Notes under the pieces: generated by a model | What the model was told of the DNA's origin: nothing | The model's input: the letters and a program-made list of their open reading frames with translations, nothing else | Databases searched by the model: none | Shown: positions 43,994 to 52,032 of the stretch, one piece after another | Layout of the letters: every line of letters starts with the position of its first letter | Numbering within the stretch: the first letter of the stretch is position 1 | Program-made: the position numbers and the translations under genes | Assembly: GCF_001279775.1 (NCBI RefSeq) | Contig: NZ_LGDG01000230.1 | Span: 37,883-101,882, forward strand | Direction of reading: 5' to 3' | From: Streptomyces sp. MMG1533 | Lineage (GTDB): Bacteria > Actinomycetota > Actinomycetes > Streptomycetales > Streptomycetaceae | DNA length: 64,000 nt

Positions 43994-44896
43994 GTGACCA
44001 CTCGCGTACGCCGTGCAGCCACCGCCTGCGCCCTGGGCGCCGCCCTTGCCGGCCTCGCCGCCTGCGCCGGCGCGCAGGCACCCCGGGCTCCCCGCCCCGC
44101 CCCCTCGGCGCTCTCGGCGGCCCCCTCCCCGCCTCCCACCCTCGCCCCCGGCCCGGCCGGTCTGACCCCCGTCTTCGAGAACGGACCCCGCCGCGCGTCG
44201 GACCAGACCGTCGCGCTCACCTTCGACGCCGACATGACCGCCGACCAGGGGCCTCGGGCGGCGGCGGGCGAGCGGTTCGACAACCCGCGGCTGATCGCGG
44301 CGCTGCGCGCGCTGAAAGTACCGGCCACGGTGTTCATGACGGGCCGATGGGCCGAGGAGTACCCGGCCCAGGCCCGCGCCATCGGCCGGGACCCGCTCTT
44401 CGAGGTCGCCAACCACTCCTACAGCCACTACGCCTTCACCGACGACTGCTACGGACTGCCGACCGTCTCCACGGACCGGATGCGCGCGGACGTGGAGCGG
44501 GCGTACGGCGCGTTCCGCGAGGCCGGGATCCCGGATCCGATGCCGTACTTCCGCTTTCCCGGCGGGTGCTACGACCGGCGGGCCCTGAAGGCGCTGACCC
44601 CGGCCGGGATCACCGCCGTGCAGTGGGACGTGGTCGGCGGGGACGCCTTCGCGACGGATGCGGATGCCGTGGCCCGGCAGGTCCTCGAAGGGGTGCGGCC
44701 GGGGTCGGTCGTCGTCATGCACTGCACGCGCAGCGCGGCGCCGGCGACCGAGCGGGCCGTGCGCGCGATCGTGCCGGAGCTGCGGAAACGGGGCTACCGG
44801 TTCGTGAAGGTGTCCGAACTGATCGGGGACTCGACGCTCAGCCCGAGCAGGCCGTCCGCTGCGCCTCCTGCCACTCGCACACCGGGCACAGCGTGA
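43994..44896 (+). CDS. Polysaccharide deacetylase family lipoprotein (NodB homology)
   Basis: This 300-residue protein has a lipoprotein-type signal (LAGLAACAGA), a proline-rich linker and a NodB domain with all five motifs: LTFDAD, NHSYSH, FRFPGGCYD, VQWDVVGGD and VVMHCT. It removes acetyl groups from peptidoglycan or chitin-like glycans at the cell surface. Motif 1 is TFDAD rather than TFDDG; the metal Asp remains. The GTG has no Shine-Dalgarno sequence and CATACG upstream, so leaderless translation is possible. Its 3' end overlaps the convergent zinc-ribbon gene by 59 bp. Confidence 0.88.
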   Translation: MTTRVRRAATACALGAALAGLAACAGAQAPRAPRPAPSALSAAPSPPPTLAPGPAGLTPVFENGPRRASDQTVALTFDADMTADQGPRAAAGERFDNPRLIAALRALKVPATVFMTGRWAEEYPAQARAIGRDPLFEVANHSYSHYAFTDDCYGLPTVSTDRMRADVERAYGAFREAGIPDPMPYFRFPGGCYDRRALKALTPAGITAVQWDVVGGDAFATDADAVARQVLEGVRPGSVVVMHCTRSAAPATERAVRAIVPELRKRGYRFVKVSELIGDSTLSPSRPSAAPPATRTPGTA

Positions 44897-45017
44897 TCCC
44901 CTTGTACGACTCCGGGTACTCCGTGGGCTTTCGGCACAGGACGCATTCCGCGTAGGGCGGGGCGTCCGCCTTCGGCGGCGGGGCCGCTTCGCGGATCGTG
45001 CAGTAGTCCTCGCTCAT
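44838..45017 (-). CDS. 59-residue zinc-ribbon protein
   Basis: This short protein starts MSEDYCTIREAA and carries two CxxC pairs (CVLC and CPVC) separated by 15 residues, the layout of a small zinc ribbon. No further domain fits in this length. Nucleic-acid or protein binding is likely for such ribbons but the partner is unknown. It is divergent from the PTH2 gene (starts 39-45 bp apart). The conserved spacing and sensible start support a real gene. Confidence 0.7.
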   Translation of the reverse strand: MSEDYCTIREAAPPPKADAPPYAECVLCRKPTEYPESYKGITLCPVCEWQEAQRTACSG

Positions 45018-45055
45018 ACGCCCAGCGTAGGTTCCCGTTCCCGGGTTGGCAGACT

Positions 45056-45802
45056 GTGCGTGTGAGCAACGAGTCGACGCCCGTAAACACAAGCCCCTTC
45101 CGGTCCGAGCCCGGCGCACGCGACAGCGCACCGCAGTTCGTGCTGCCGCTCGTCGTCCGTATCGAGCGGGGCGCTCCCCCTGCCCGTACCGACGCTCTGG
45201 AGACCGCCGCCCGCGCCGTCCTCGTCATGCTCAGCGACGAGCGGTCCCTCGGAGACGGGGAGTGGGCCGGGGCCGTGCGCGCTTGGCAGGACGCCCGGAT
45301 CCGCAAGGTCGTGCGGCGGGCCCGGGGCGCCGAGTGGCGGCGGGCCGAGGCGCTGCCCGGCGTCACCGTCACGGGCAAGTCGGCGGAGGTGCGGGTCTTC
45401 CCGCCGGTGCCGTTGGACGGGTGGCCGAAGGATCTGGCCCGGCTCCAGGTCTCCGGCACGGATCTCGACGACCCAAAAGCGCCTGCGGAAGCGGACGCGG
45501 GGGCGCCCGTGCTGTGGATGAACCCTGAGCTGGACATGTCTGCGGGCAAGGCGATGGCGCAGGCCGGACACGGTGCCCAGCTCGCCTGGTGGGAACTGTC
45601 CGAGGAGGAGCGGGACGCGTGGCGGGACGCCGGTTTCCCGCTGACGGTGCGGACCGCGGCCCCGGGGCGATGGGGTGAACTCACCACCAGCGGGCTGCCG
45701 TTGGTGCGGGACGCGGGGTTCACCGAGATCGCGCCCGGGACGACTGTTGCGGTCGAAGGTGCCGACCGTGTCCACGCGCTGCCGCGCCCACCACGCAGGT
45801 GA
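45056..45802 (+). CDS. PTH2-type peptidyl-tRNA hydrolase family protein
   Basis: This 248-residue protein has a C-terminal PTH2 domain (~155-240) with the family motif MSAGKAMAQAGHGAQLAWW and VPR-like ends. PTH2 enzymes release peptide from stalled peptidyl-tRNA. About 120 N-terminal residues precede this domain and form an additional helical segment usual in actinobacterial members. Start is GTG 45056 or GTG 45062; CAGACT (45050-45055) would serve as a -10 for a leaderless transcript beginning at 45062. Confidence 0.8.
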   Translation: MRVSNESTPVNTSPFRSEPGARDSAPQFVLPLVVRIERGAPPARTDALETAARAVLVMLSDERSLGDGEWAGAVRAWQDARIRKVVRRARGAEWRRAEALPGVTVTGKSAEVRVFPPVPLDGWPKDLARLQVSGTDLDDPKAPAEADAGAPVLWMNPELDMSAGKAMAQAGHGAQLAWWELSEEERDAWRDAGFPLTVRTAAPGRWGELTTSGLPLVRDAGFTEIAPGTTVAVEGADRVHALPRPPRR

Positions 45803-46130
45803 CCGCCTGCCCTGTGTCGGCATCTCCGACAGGGATGCCGAGAACTCGGCCCTACGCCACCAACTGATCGGGCTACGGCGGCAGATCGACGATCCGAAGC
45901 CCTCTTGCCCCGACCGCGCGCCGCTCTCCGCACTGAGGGAGCCGCGTGGTGGACGTGCTTGCCGGGCAACGGCGGGTGAGCGTCAGGCGGCTGGATCCGA
46001 TCCATGCGGTCGTAAATTCGCACAATCGGGCAAGAGTGAGCAATACGCCAACTACGGTGCACGATAGGGCTAATGTACGCCTCGAAACGTGAGCCGCACC
46101 GGACCAGGGTGGGCTGACGCGGGGGGTGAT
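45803..46130 (+). pseudogene. Intergenic region with a transposase N-terminal relic
   Basis: About 328 bp lack an intact gene. Bases 45834-45941 encode DAENSALRHQLIGLRRQ...CPDRAPLSALRE, matching the beginning of actinobacterial IS3/IS481-type transposases (pattern ALRHQ-x-LRRQ followed by DRALLAAL). The catalytic DDE core, terminal repeats and target duplication were not found. The relic marks an old insertion at the left edge of the conflict operon. Confidence 0.6.
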
Positions 46131-46853
46131 ATGGCACTGCTCGAACGCAGCCAGCCGTTTCTTCCTGCCCTGAAGTCCGCGGAGTGCGAGTCGCTCATGG
46201 GCCTCGGGGGCAGGCAGGTGTTCCCGCCCGGGGACCATCTGTTTCAGGAGGGCGAGCGCGGTACGCACGTGCTCATCGTGCTGCGCGGCTGGGGGGTGGT
46301 GTCCACCGCGACGCAACGCGGCACCGCCAAGTTGACGCTCGGCCTGCGCGGGCCCGGTGAGCTGCTGGGGGAAATGGCCGCTCTGGACAGCCGTCCGCGC
46401 AGTGCCACCGTGACCGCGCTCGGCGCCGTGGAGACGCTGCTGGTTCCGGGTGACCGGTTTCGCCGGTTCCTGATCGAGAATCCGCACGCCGGCGGCCTCG
46501 TGATGAGCCAGCTGTCGTCCCGGCTGCGCAGTGCTGACGGGGAACGCCGGTCTCTCGCGTCGCTGACGGTGCTTCAGCGGCTCTCCGCCAGGCTGCTGGA
46601 ACTGGCCGAGGGAAGCCCCTCCGCGTCGGGGTCCAGCGCCCGCCCTGGCGTGAGCCTGGCTCAGGAGGACCTTGCGGCGGCGGTCGGCGCGACGCGCGAG
46701 GCCGTCGCGAAAGCCCTCGGGCTGCTCAGGAACCAGAAGATCGTCCGCACCGGGACACGGCGGGTGGAGATCCTCGACACCGAGTTGCTGCGTCTGCTGG
46801 CCGGAGGACATGCCGCCCCTCCGGGCGGCCTCCCGGAGGGACAGGACGGATAG
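46131..46853 (+). CDS. Crp/Fnr-family transcriptional regulator
   Basis: This 240-residue protein has an N-terminal cyclic-nucleotide-binding beta barrel with an intact phosphate-binding cassette (GELLGEMAALDSRPRSATV, ~76-94, Arg90 for the cyclic phosphate). A dimer helix and a C-terminal Crp-type winged HTH (~165-230, SLAQEDLAAAVGATREAVAKALGLL) follow. It lacks Fnr cysteines. Its position 141 bp upstream of a cyclase-like gene suggests it may read the same nucleotide signal (inference). The GGGGGGTG before ATG 46131 is preferred over GTG at 46089. Confidence 0.9.
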   Translation: MALLERSQPFLPALKSAECESLMGLGGRQVFPPGDHLFQEGERGTHVLIVLRGWGVVSTATQRGTAKLTLGLRGPGELLGEMAALDSRPRSATVTALGAVETLLVPGDRFRRFLIENPHAGGLVMSQLSSRLRSADGERRSLASLTVLQRLSARLLELAEGSPSASGSSARPGVSLAQEDLAAAVGATREAVAKALGLLRNQKIVRTGTRRVEILDTELLRLLAGGHAAPPGGLPEGQDG

Positions 46854-46994
46854 CAGGGAGGGCCTGTCCGGGCGCCGGTGCGGCACCGCGTTCCGAAGAC
46901 CGGCCGCTCATCGCATGTAAACGGTCACAGACGGCACGGGTTTGCACGGACAAGCTGATGGCAGTGGCGCAGAGGCACACGCAGGGGGACGGCT

Positions 46995-47762
46995 ATGAGT
47001 GACGACGACATCAAGCCCGCGACGTACCAGCTGGTGATCAGTGTGGACGCGCGGAGGTCGGGCGAGTACGACGACGGCGACAAACCGGAGCTGCGCAAGC
47101 AGCTCTACCACGTGGTCGAACCCGCGTTCCTCAAAGCCGGAGCGGTGGGTGCCGCCGTGCACATGGAGGACCGGGGGGACGGCATCCTGGCAACTGTCGC
47201 CGCCTGTGTGCCGCCCTCCGATCTGCTCGGAGTCTGGCTCGTGGAGGTGCACGAGCAGCTCCGGGCGAGCAACCGGCGGCTGGCGCGTCCGCTGGGGTTA
47301 CGGGTGGGCATGCACGTCGGCCCGGTCCGCGGGGACTCCCGGGGAGTGAGCGGACGCGCGGTCGACCTGGCCTGCCGGCTGGCCGACTGCCAGGAGGCCA
47401 GGCGTCTGATGGATGCCGCCCAGGCCGACCTGATCTGCGTCGTCTCGGACTTGCTGTATCAGGACGTGGTGAGACCAGGTGGTTGGGGGATCAGCCCGGA
47501 GACGTATCGCCCGAGCGTGGCGCGCCTCAAGGAGGGGGAGGTCACCGCGTGGTTCCACCTCCCGGGGCTGGGCCGGGTGCAGCCGTCCGCCACGGATCCC
47601 GGTGGGGGCTTCGAGCGTGCGGCCGACGACGTCACGGATGACGTGCCGGAGCCCGGCGCGGGCTACGTCACCATCGGGCGCGACCAGCACAACCACAACC
47701 AGCCGGTCTACCAGGCCCCCGTGCACTTCGGGGACACGCGCGGGGAGGCCGGGCATGAGTGA
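46995..47762 (+). CDS. Nucleotidyl-cyclase-homology protein with RDQHN/HFGD tail
   Basis: This 255-residue protein has a class III cyclase-like fold: VISVDARRSG with metal Asp18, EDRGDGILATVAA with metal Asp62, LRVGMHVGPVRGD, and GRAVDLACRL, where the usual Asn of the N-x3-R pair is Asp124 and Arg128 remains. It could be an active enzyme of altered base preference or a degenerate sensor. The C-terminal 30 residues (RDQHN 229-233, HFGD 244-247) recur in the next protein. GGGGGAC precedes the ATG. It overlaps the next gene by 8 bp and opens the operon that also encodes a Pycsar-type effector. Confidence 0.75.
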   Translation: MSDDDIKPATYQLVISVDARRSGEYDDGDKPELRKQLYHVVEPAFLKAGAVGAAVHMEDRGDGILATVAACVPPSDLLGVWLVEVHEQLRASNRRLARPLGLRVGMHVGPVRGDSRGVSGRAVDLACRLADCQEARRLMDAAQADLICVVSDLLYQDVVRPGGWGISPETYRPSVARLKEGEVTAWFHLPGLGRVQPSATDPGGGFERAADDVTDDVPEPGAGYVTIGRDQHNHNQPVYQAPVHFGDTRGEAGHE

Positions 47763-50256
47763 CGAGGCAGCGGGCGGCGCCCGAGAGCCCGCCGCCGGCC
47801 CGTCCGAGCCGGAGCCTCCGGCGCCGAAGAACGCCGCGAAGAACGCCGCGGAACCGGGACACGGGGAGCAGCACAAGGCCAACGCCAAGGACGCCGAAGC
47901 CAAAGACGCCAAGGACGCCAAGGACGATGGCGCCGATCAAGAGAAGCGCGAGCGCGAGCTCAGGGAACGCGAACGCGCCGACAGCCTGTTCCGCGAAGTA
48001 GGAAGCGATCCCCGCCGGGAAGGCGACGAGGACGCGGCGGACGCGGCGGCCGCCGCCCAGGCGCACCGCTCGGCCAAGGCCTCCTTCGACATCCGCCGCG
48101 ACCAGCACAACTTCCACCGGCCGGAGTTCCACGCCGCGCACTTCGGCGACATCAACCTTCGCCTTGAGTCGCTGCGGGCGACGGCCGTGTTCAGCGGCCC
48201 GGTTCCCGAGGAGGAGCTGGAGCGGCTGCGCCGGGTGTACCAGCAGCCGGTGGGTTTCGACGATCTGGAGCAGGCCCTGCGCACCCGACGGCTCCTGGTG
48301 CTCGGCGCGGCGCCGGGGAGCGGCCGTACATGCACGGCGCTGGTCCTGCTCGACCGGCTGACCGCCACCGCACCGGACCCGGAGAACCCGCGGCCCGACC
48401 CGTCCGCGCCGCGCGTGTCCCGTCTCGACCCGCGCACCGTCCTTTCCGAGCTCACCGCCGAGAGTCTGCAGGAGCGGGGAACCGGCCACGGATTCGTCCT
48501 GGAGATCCCCGAGGGCAACGACGAGACTCTGATGCCGGCCGAGGTCCACCTCGACGCGCTGGCGGCGGCACTGAAGACGCGGAATGCGTACGCTGTCGTG
48601 ATCGTCGCCTCGGGCGCCGCCACGACCGCGTTGCTGTCCGGGCGCTACGGCGTCCTGTGCCCGGCCGCCCCCACCGGTGAACTGCTGGCCTCCCGGCTGG
48701 AGGAGTATCTGGCGTCGTGGTCCTCCGATGCGGGAGCGGACAGCCGCGCCGACGGGCTGCGGCGGGCCACCGAGCTCGCGCACGAGCCGGACGTCGGCAC
48801 CGCCCTCGGTCTGGAGGAGTTGCGCCCGGCGGAGGCCGAGACGCTGGCCGAGCTGCTGGCGGGCCACACGCTCGGCCGGCTCTCCCGGGACGACCTGCTG
48901 GCCGGGTGCGGCGACCTGGCCGACCGCCAGGCCCACGCCTGGTTCACGGGGCTGGATCGGGAGATCGGCGGTGAGCACAGTCCCGGCGTTCCCTCCGCCG
49001 GCGCCGTGATGTATCCGGCGGCCTTCCGCATCGCCCTGTCGGTGTTCAACGGCTCGACCCACGGCATCGTCGCCGAGACCGCCCATGCCCTGGCCTGGGA
49101 GCTGGCGGTGACCCGTGAACCGGAGCGCGCACCCGCGCGTGCCCTGTTCTGCGACGACCAGTCGGTGGCGTTGGGACTGTCCCGGGCGGTACTCGACGAG
49201 GGACGCGTCCTGGTGGCCGACGTACCCGTGCCCGTGCGCACCGTCCGTTTCCGGGGCGGCGCGCTCCCCACCGCCGTGCTCAAGGAGGTCTGGACGCGGC
49301 ACCACGCCGCCCGCGCGCCCGTGGTCCGCTGGCTCCGCTCGCTCGCCGACGACCCCCGGCCGCAGGTGCGGATCCGCGCGGCGGTCGCGGCCGGGGAACT
49401 GTGCGTCCACGACTTCGAGCACGGATACGAGCAACTGATCCGCCCGATGTCCACCGCGTCCGGGGCCCGGCGCCGGATGTTCGCCGCCACCGCACTGGAC
49501 CAGGCGGCCCGCCACGACTCGCATCGGGCAGGGATCCGGGCTCTGGTCCGCGCGTGGGCCGGGGCCGATTCCTCGCCGCTGCGCTGGACCGCCGCGGTGA
49601 CGCTCGGGTACGGGCATGCCACGACGACGGTGGGTTCCGCGCTGGATCTGCTGGCCCGGATCGCGACGCGGGACGACGGCGAGCACCTGTCCGTCGCCTC
49701 GCACAGCACGGTGCTGCTCGCCGCCGGCTCCGACGACATGACGGTGCTGCGTCGCATCGCCGCCTGGGTACAGAGCCGCCGCAGGGACCGGCAGGATCAG
49801 AACCTCGGGCTGCTCAGTGTGGCCCGGCTGGCCGCCACCAGAGTCGGCGACATCTGGGACGACAGCGCCGCACCCGACCTGACGGGTTATCAGAAGTGGC
49901 CGCTGGCCCTGGCGTTGACCGTGGCGCGGGAGGGGCGCACGGTGCCGGTCGCCGATCTGCTGTGGCACGCCCTGCGGGTGCTGCGCTCGCGCGAGGCCGT
50001 GGGCGCCTCGCTCGCGGTCTGGATACGCCAGGCCGCCGAGGAGGACGGCGAGGAGATGTCCGCGGGCTTGGAGGAACTGCTGCCGCTGCTGGTGGACGAC
50101 GGTGAGGACCGGGAGCAGCTGCGCTGGCTGATCAACCGAATGGTGGAGGACGAGGACGACCCGCTCCCCACCGAGCAGGCACGACGCATCTGGCGGACGG
50201 TCGAACCGGGGCCGGGGCCGGCGCAACGGGCACACCGGGAGAGGGAGCGGGTATGA
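47755..50256 (+). CDS. P-loop NTPase with alpha-solenoid C-terminus
   Basis: This 833-residue protein begins with ~105 residues of Ala/Lys/Asp/Glu-rich, coiled-coil-prone sequence, then the RDQHN (115-119)/HFGD (129-132) segment shared with the preceding protein. A P-loop domain follows with Walker A GAAPGSGRT (184-192), where Arg191 replaces the usual Lys. A likely Walker B region is HGFVLEIPEG. The C-terminal ~500 residues are helical repeats (HEAT-like, e.g. ADDPRPQVRIRAAVAAGEL), a protein-binding scaffold. It is probably a STAND-like sensor or assembly factor. It overlaps both neighbours. Confidence 0.75.
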   Translation: MSDEAAGGAREPAAGPSEPEPPAPKNAAKNAAEPGHGEQHKANAKDAEAKDAKDAKDDGADQEKRERELRERERADSLFREVGSDPRREGDEDAADAAAAAQAHRSAKASFDIRRDQHNFHRPEFHAAHFGDINLRLESLRATAVFSGPVPEEELERLRRVYQQPVGFDDLEQALRTRRLLVLGAAPGSGRTCTALVLLDRLTATAPDPENPRPDPSAPRVSRLDPRTVLSELTAESLQERGTGHGFVLEIPEGNDETLMPAEVHLDALAAALKTRNAYAVVIVASGAATTALLSGRYGVLCPAAPTGELLASRLEEYLASWSSDAGADSRADGLRRATELAHEPDVGTALGLEELRPAEAETLAELLAGHTLGRLSRDDLLAGCGDLADRQAHAWFTGLDREIGGEHSPGVPSAGAVMYPAAFRIALSVFNGSTHGIVAETAHALAWELAVTREPERAPARALFCDDQSVALGLSRAVLDEGRVLVADVPVPVRTVRFRGGALPTAVLKEVWTRHHAARAPVVRWLRSLADDPRPQVRIRAAVAAGELCVHDFEHGYEQLIRPMSTASGARRRMFAATALDQAARHDSHRAGIRALVRAWAGADSSPLRWTAAVTLGYGHATTTVGSALDLLARIATRDDGEHLSVASHSTVLLAAGSDDMTVLRRIAAWVQSRRRDRQDQNLGLLSVARLAATRVGDIWDDSAAPDLTGYQKWPLALALTVAREGRTVPVADLLWHALRVLRSREAVGASLAVWIRQAAEEDGEEMSAGLEELLPLLVDDGEDREQLRWLINRMVEDEDDPLPTEQARRIWRTVEPGPGPAQRAHRERERV

Positions 50257-51368
50257 ACATGGATCGTCGGGAGCTGATCCTGCCGGAACAGCTCAAGGGA
50301 CCGTTCCAGACGGAGTACGACCCCGCCGGGGAGTTCCGGCACCCCGGTGCGCAGCTGACCTCGGTGCTGTTCTACCGCAGCGGCGGCTACAGCGTGGTCT
50401 CCGCGATGGGGACGGAGCACTTCGGCAAGCGCTTCGGGGCGAAGCCGTACACCGTGATCGAGGTAGCGCGCGGTCGGCACACCACCAGTTTCGAGCTGGA
50501 ACTGCCGGCCGCGGGGGGCGCCGCGTTCTTCCGGGCTCAGGTCGATGTGCAGTGGATCGTGATCGACAACTTCCGGGTGGTGGACCAGCGTCTGGTGGAC
50601 GTCGCGGACGTGCTCGGCCCGCAGATCAAGAAGCGTCTGCATCAGGTCTCGGAGCGCTTCGCGGTGAACGACGCCCAGCGCGCCAACCATGCGGTGAACA
50701 ACGAACTCGAAGCGGGGGAATGGCGGGACCTGGGCGCCGATGTGGGCCTGCAGACCAAGGTGTTCGTACGCATCGCGGTGGACGACAAGGTCGTCCGGCA
50801 GGCCGAGCTCGACCGCGACCTGCGGTGGGAGCAGCACGAGGCCAAGGTGAAGCAGGAGACCGCCCGGCTGAAGGAGCGTCACCAGAGCGAACTGCTCACG
50901 CTGCGCATGGAGTTCTTCCGGGCGATGATGGCGGGTGGCCAAGGGGCGCAGATCAATTACATGCTGGCGCAGGACGACGCCAACGCGGGCGCCTTCCTGG
51001 AGGCGCTACGGCAGGAGAAGCGCAGCGACCAGGCCGAGATGCTGGACCGGGTCATGCAGTGGGTCTCGGAGGGCGTGATCCAGTCCCCGGACATCGAGCG
51101 CCAGGTACGCAGGATGCTGCTCAACGGCGGCGGGGTGCCCGACGAGCCCAGGCGGGAACTGCCCGAGCGGGTCGAGGTCCACCGGGTCCGGCCGGAGGAG
51201 TCGTACCCCCCGGCCCTGGATTCCCGCCGAGCCGACGACGATCCCCCGGCCGCGGAGCCGGAGTGGGGCACGCGCCTGGTCGACGGCGGGACCGGCGACG
51301 TGGAAGAGACCTCATCCCGCTCGTCGGCCCGTTCCCGCGAGGAGCGCAGGAAGAAGTTCGAGTGGTAG
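50253..51368 (+). CDS. SPFH/prohibitin-like coiled-coil protein
   Basis: This 371-residue protein shows a band-7-like beta/alpha segment (residues ~90-190: FFRAQVDVQWIVIDNFRVVDQRLVDVADVLGPQIKKRLHQVSERF...VFVRIAVDDKVV) followed by a charged coiled coil (~195-235). An acidic/basic disordered tail ends SREERRKKFEW. There is no membrane helix of its own. SPFH proteins form rings at membranes; here it may organise the neighbouring membrane effector or tubulin-like polymer (inference). It is coupled by ATGA to the NTPase and overlaps the effector gene by 7 bp. Confidence 0.65.
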   Translation: MNMDRRELILPEQLKGPFQTEYDPAGEFRHPGAQLTSVLFYRSGGYSVVSAMGTEHFGKRFGAKPYTVIEVARGRHTTSFELELPAAGGAAFFRAQVDVQWIVIDNFRVVDQRLVDVADVLGPQIKKRLHQVSERFAVNDAQRANHAVNNELEAGEWRDLGADVGLQTKVFVRIAVDDKVVRQAELDRDLRWEQHEAKVKQETARLKERHQSELLTLRMEFFRAMMAGGQGAQINYMLAQDDANAGAFLEALRQEKRSDQAEMLDRVMQWVSEGVIQSPDIERQVRRMLLNGGGVPDEPRRELPERVEVHRVRPEESYPPALDSRRADDDPPAAEPEWGTRLVDGGTGDVEETSSRSSARSREERRKKFEW

Positions 51369-51847
51369 CGGAACCGGCGGACCGCTACGTCGCCGAACGG
51401 CTGCTGATGGCCGCGCGGGAGGACATCGGCCGCGCCGACAGCAAGGCCGCGGTGCTGCTGTCCGGCGCGCTGGCCCTGCCGGCACTGCTGCTGGGCGGTC
51501 GCTGGCGGCCGACCGGCCTCGACCGGTCCGAGGTGGTGCTACTGGCCTCGTCGGGGGTGCTCTGGCTGGCCGGGGTGGGCTGTCTGGTGATGGTGGTGCT
51601 GCCGAGGCTCGGTACCAGCCGGGCCGGCCCCGGGCTGACGTTCTTCGCGGACTTCCTGCACAGGGACGGGCCCGAGGCGCTGTCGGTGCGGGTGGGCGAG
51701 GCGGCCAGGGACCCGGTCCACTGGCTGGTGGTCCAGACCCTGGACATCTGCGTGATCCTGGCCGCGAAGTACCGATGGCTGCGCTGGGGGGTCGGTGCGC
51801 TGACGCCCGCGGCGGTGTTGGCGGCCTGCGGGTTGGTCGTGGGCTGA
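51362..51847 (+). CDS. Pycsar-type transmembrane effector (PycTM/DUF5706-like)
   Basis: This 161-residue protein has the N-terminal helix YVAERLLMAAREDIGRADSKAAVLLSGALALPALLLGG, characteristic of the Pycsar effector family, with two membrane helices (~29-47 and ~56-80), a soluble linker and a C-terminal hydrophobic helix (~138-160). In Pycsar defence such proteins bind cyclic pyrimidine nucleotides and damage the membrane, killing infected cells. A cyclase-like gene three genes upstream would complete the pair. AGGAAG (51348-51353) precedes the GTG at 51362; no ATG is available at the family start. Confidence 0.8.
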   Translation: MVAEPADRYVAERLLMAAREDIGRADSKAAVLLSGALALPALLLGGRWRPTGLDRSEVVLLASSGVLWLAGVGCLVMVVLPRLGTSRAGPGLTFFADFLHRDGPEALSVRVGEAARDPVHWLVVQTLDICVILAAKYRWLRWGVGALTPAAVLAACGLVVG

Positions 51848-51859
51848 CACCCCGGAAGC

Positions 51860-51927
51860 GCACGACCTGACTGAACGTCGGACCTGACGGGGGGTCGGAT
51901 CTGACTGGGCGTCGGATCTGACTGGAC
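51860..51927. repeat. Four tandem 17-bp repeats
   Basis: Four head-to-tail copies near GTCGGATCTGACTGGRC (51860-51876, 51877-51893, 51894-51910, 51911-51927), with the first more diverged, begin 13 bp after the effector gene stop. The regular phasing upstream of the second half of the operon suggests regulator binding. Confidence 0.85.
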
Positions 51928-51930
51928 GCC

Positions 51931-52002
51931 AAAAACCTTTCTCTCAAAAGCCTTATTCCTACTTTTGCCCTTCTTCAAGGACAAAGACTGATAACTATCT
52001 AA
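51931..52002 (+). promoter_or_regulatory. AT-rich leader/promoter region of the vWA half-operon
   Basis: This 72-bp stretch is about 35% GC in a genome near 70%. It ends TAACTATCTAA, which offers -10-like hexamers (TAACTA, TATCTA). It probably contains an internal promoter for the vWA, tubulin and GTPase genes. Confidence 0.5.
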
Positions 52003-52032
52003 ATGAGCCCCCAGGGGGCCGAGGGGGTAGTC

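Noticed and set aside
46917..46930. TGTAAACGGTCACA as a Crp-binding site before the cyclase-like gene
   Set aside because: The half-sites are 4 bp apart rather than the 6 bp of the Crp consensus, so it is at best a coincidental resemblance.
47668..50235. An 855-residue open frame on the minus strand
   Set aside because: It is a shadow of the operon NTPase gene, with no motif or ribosome site.
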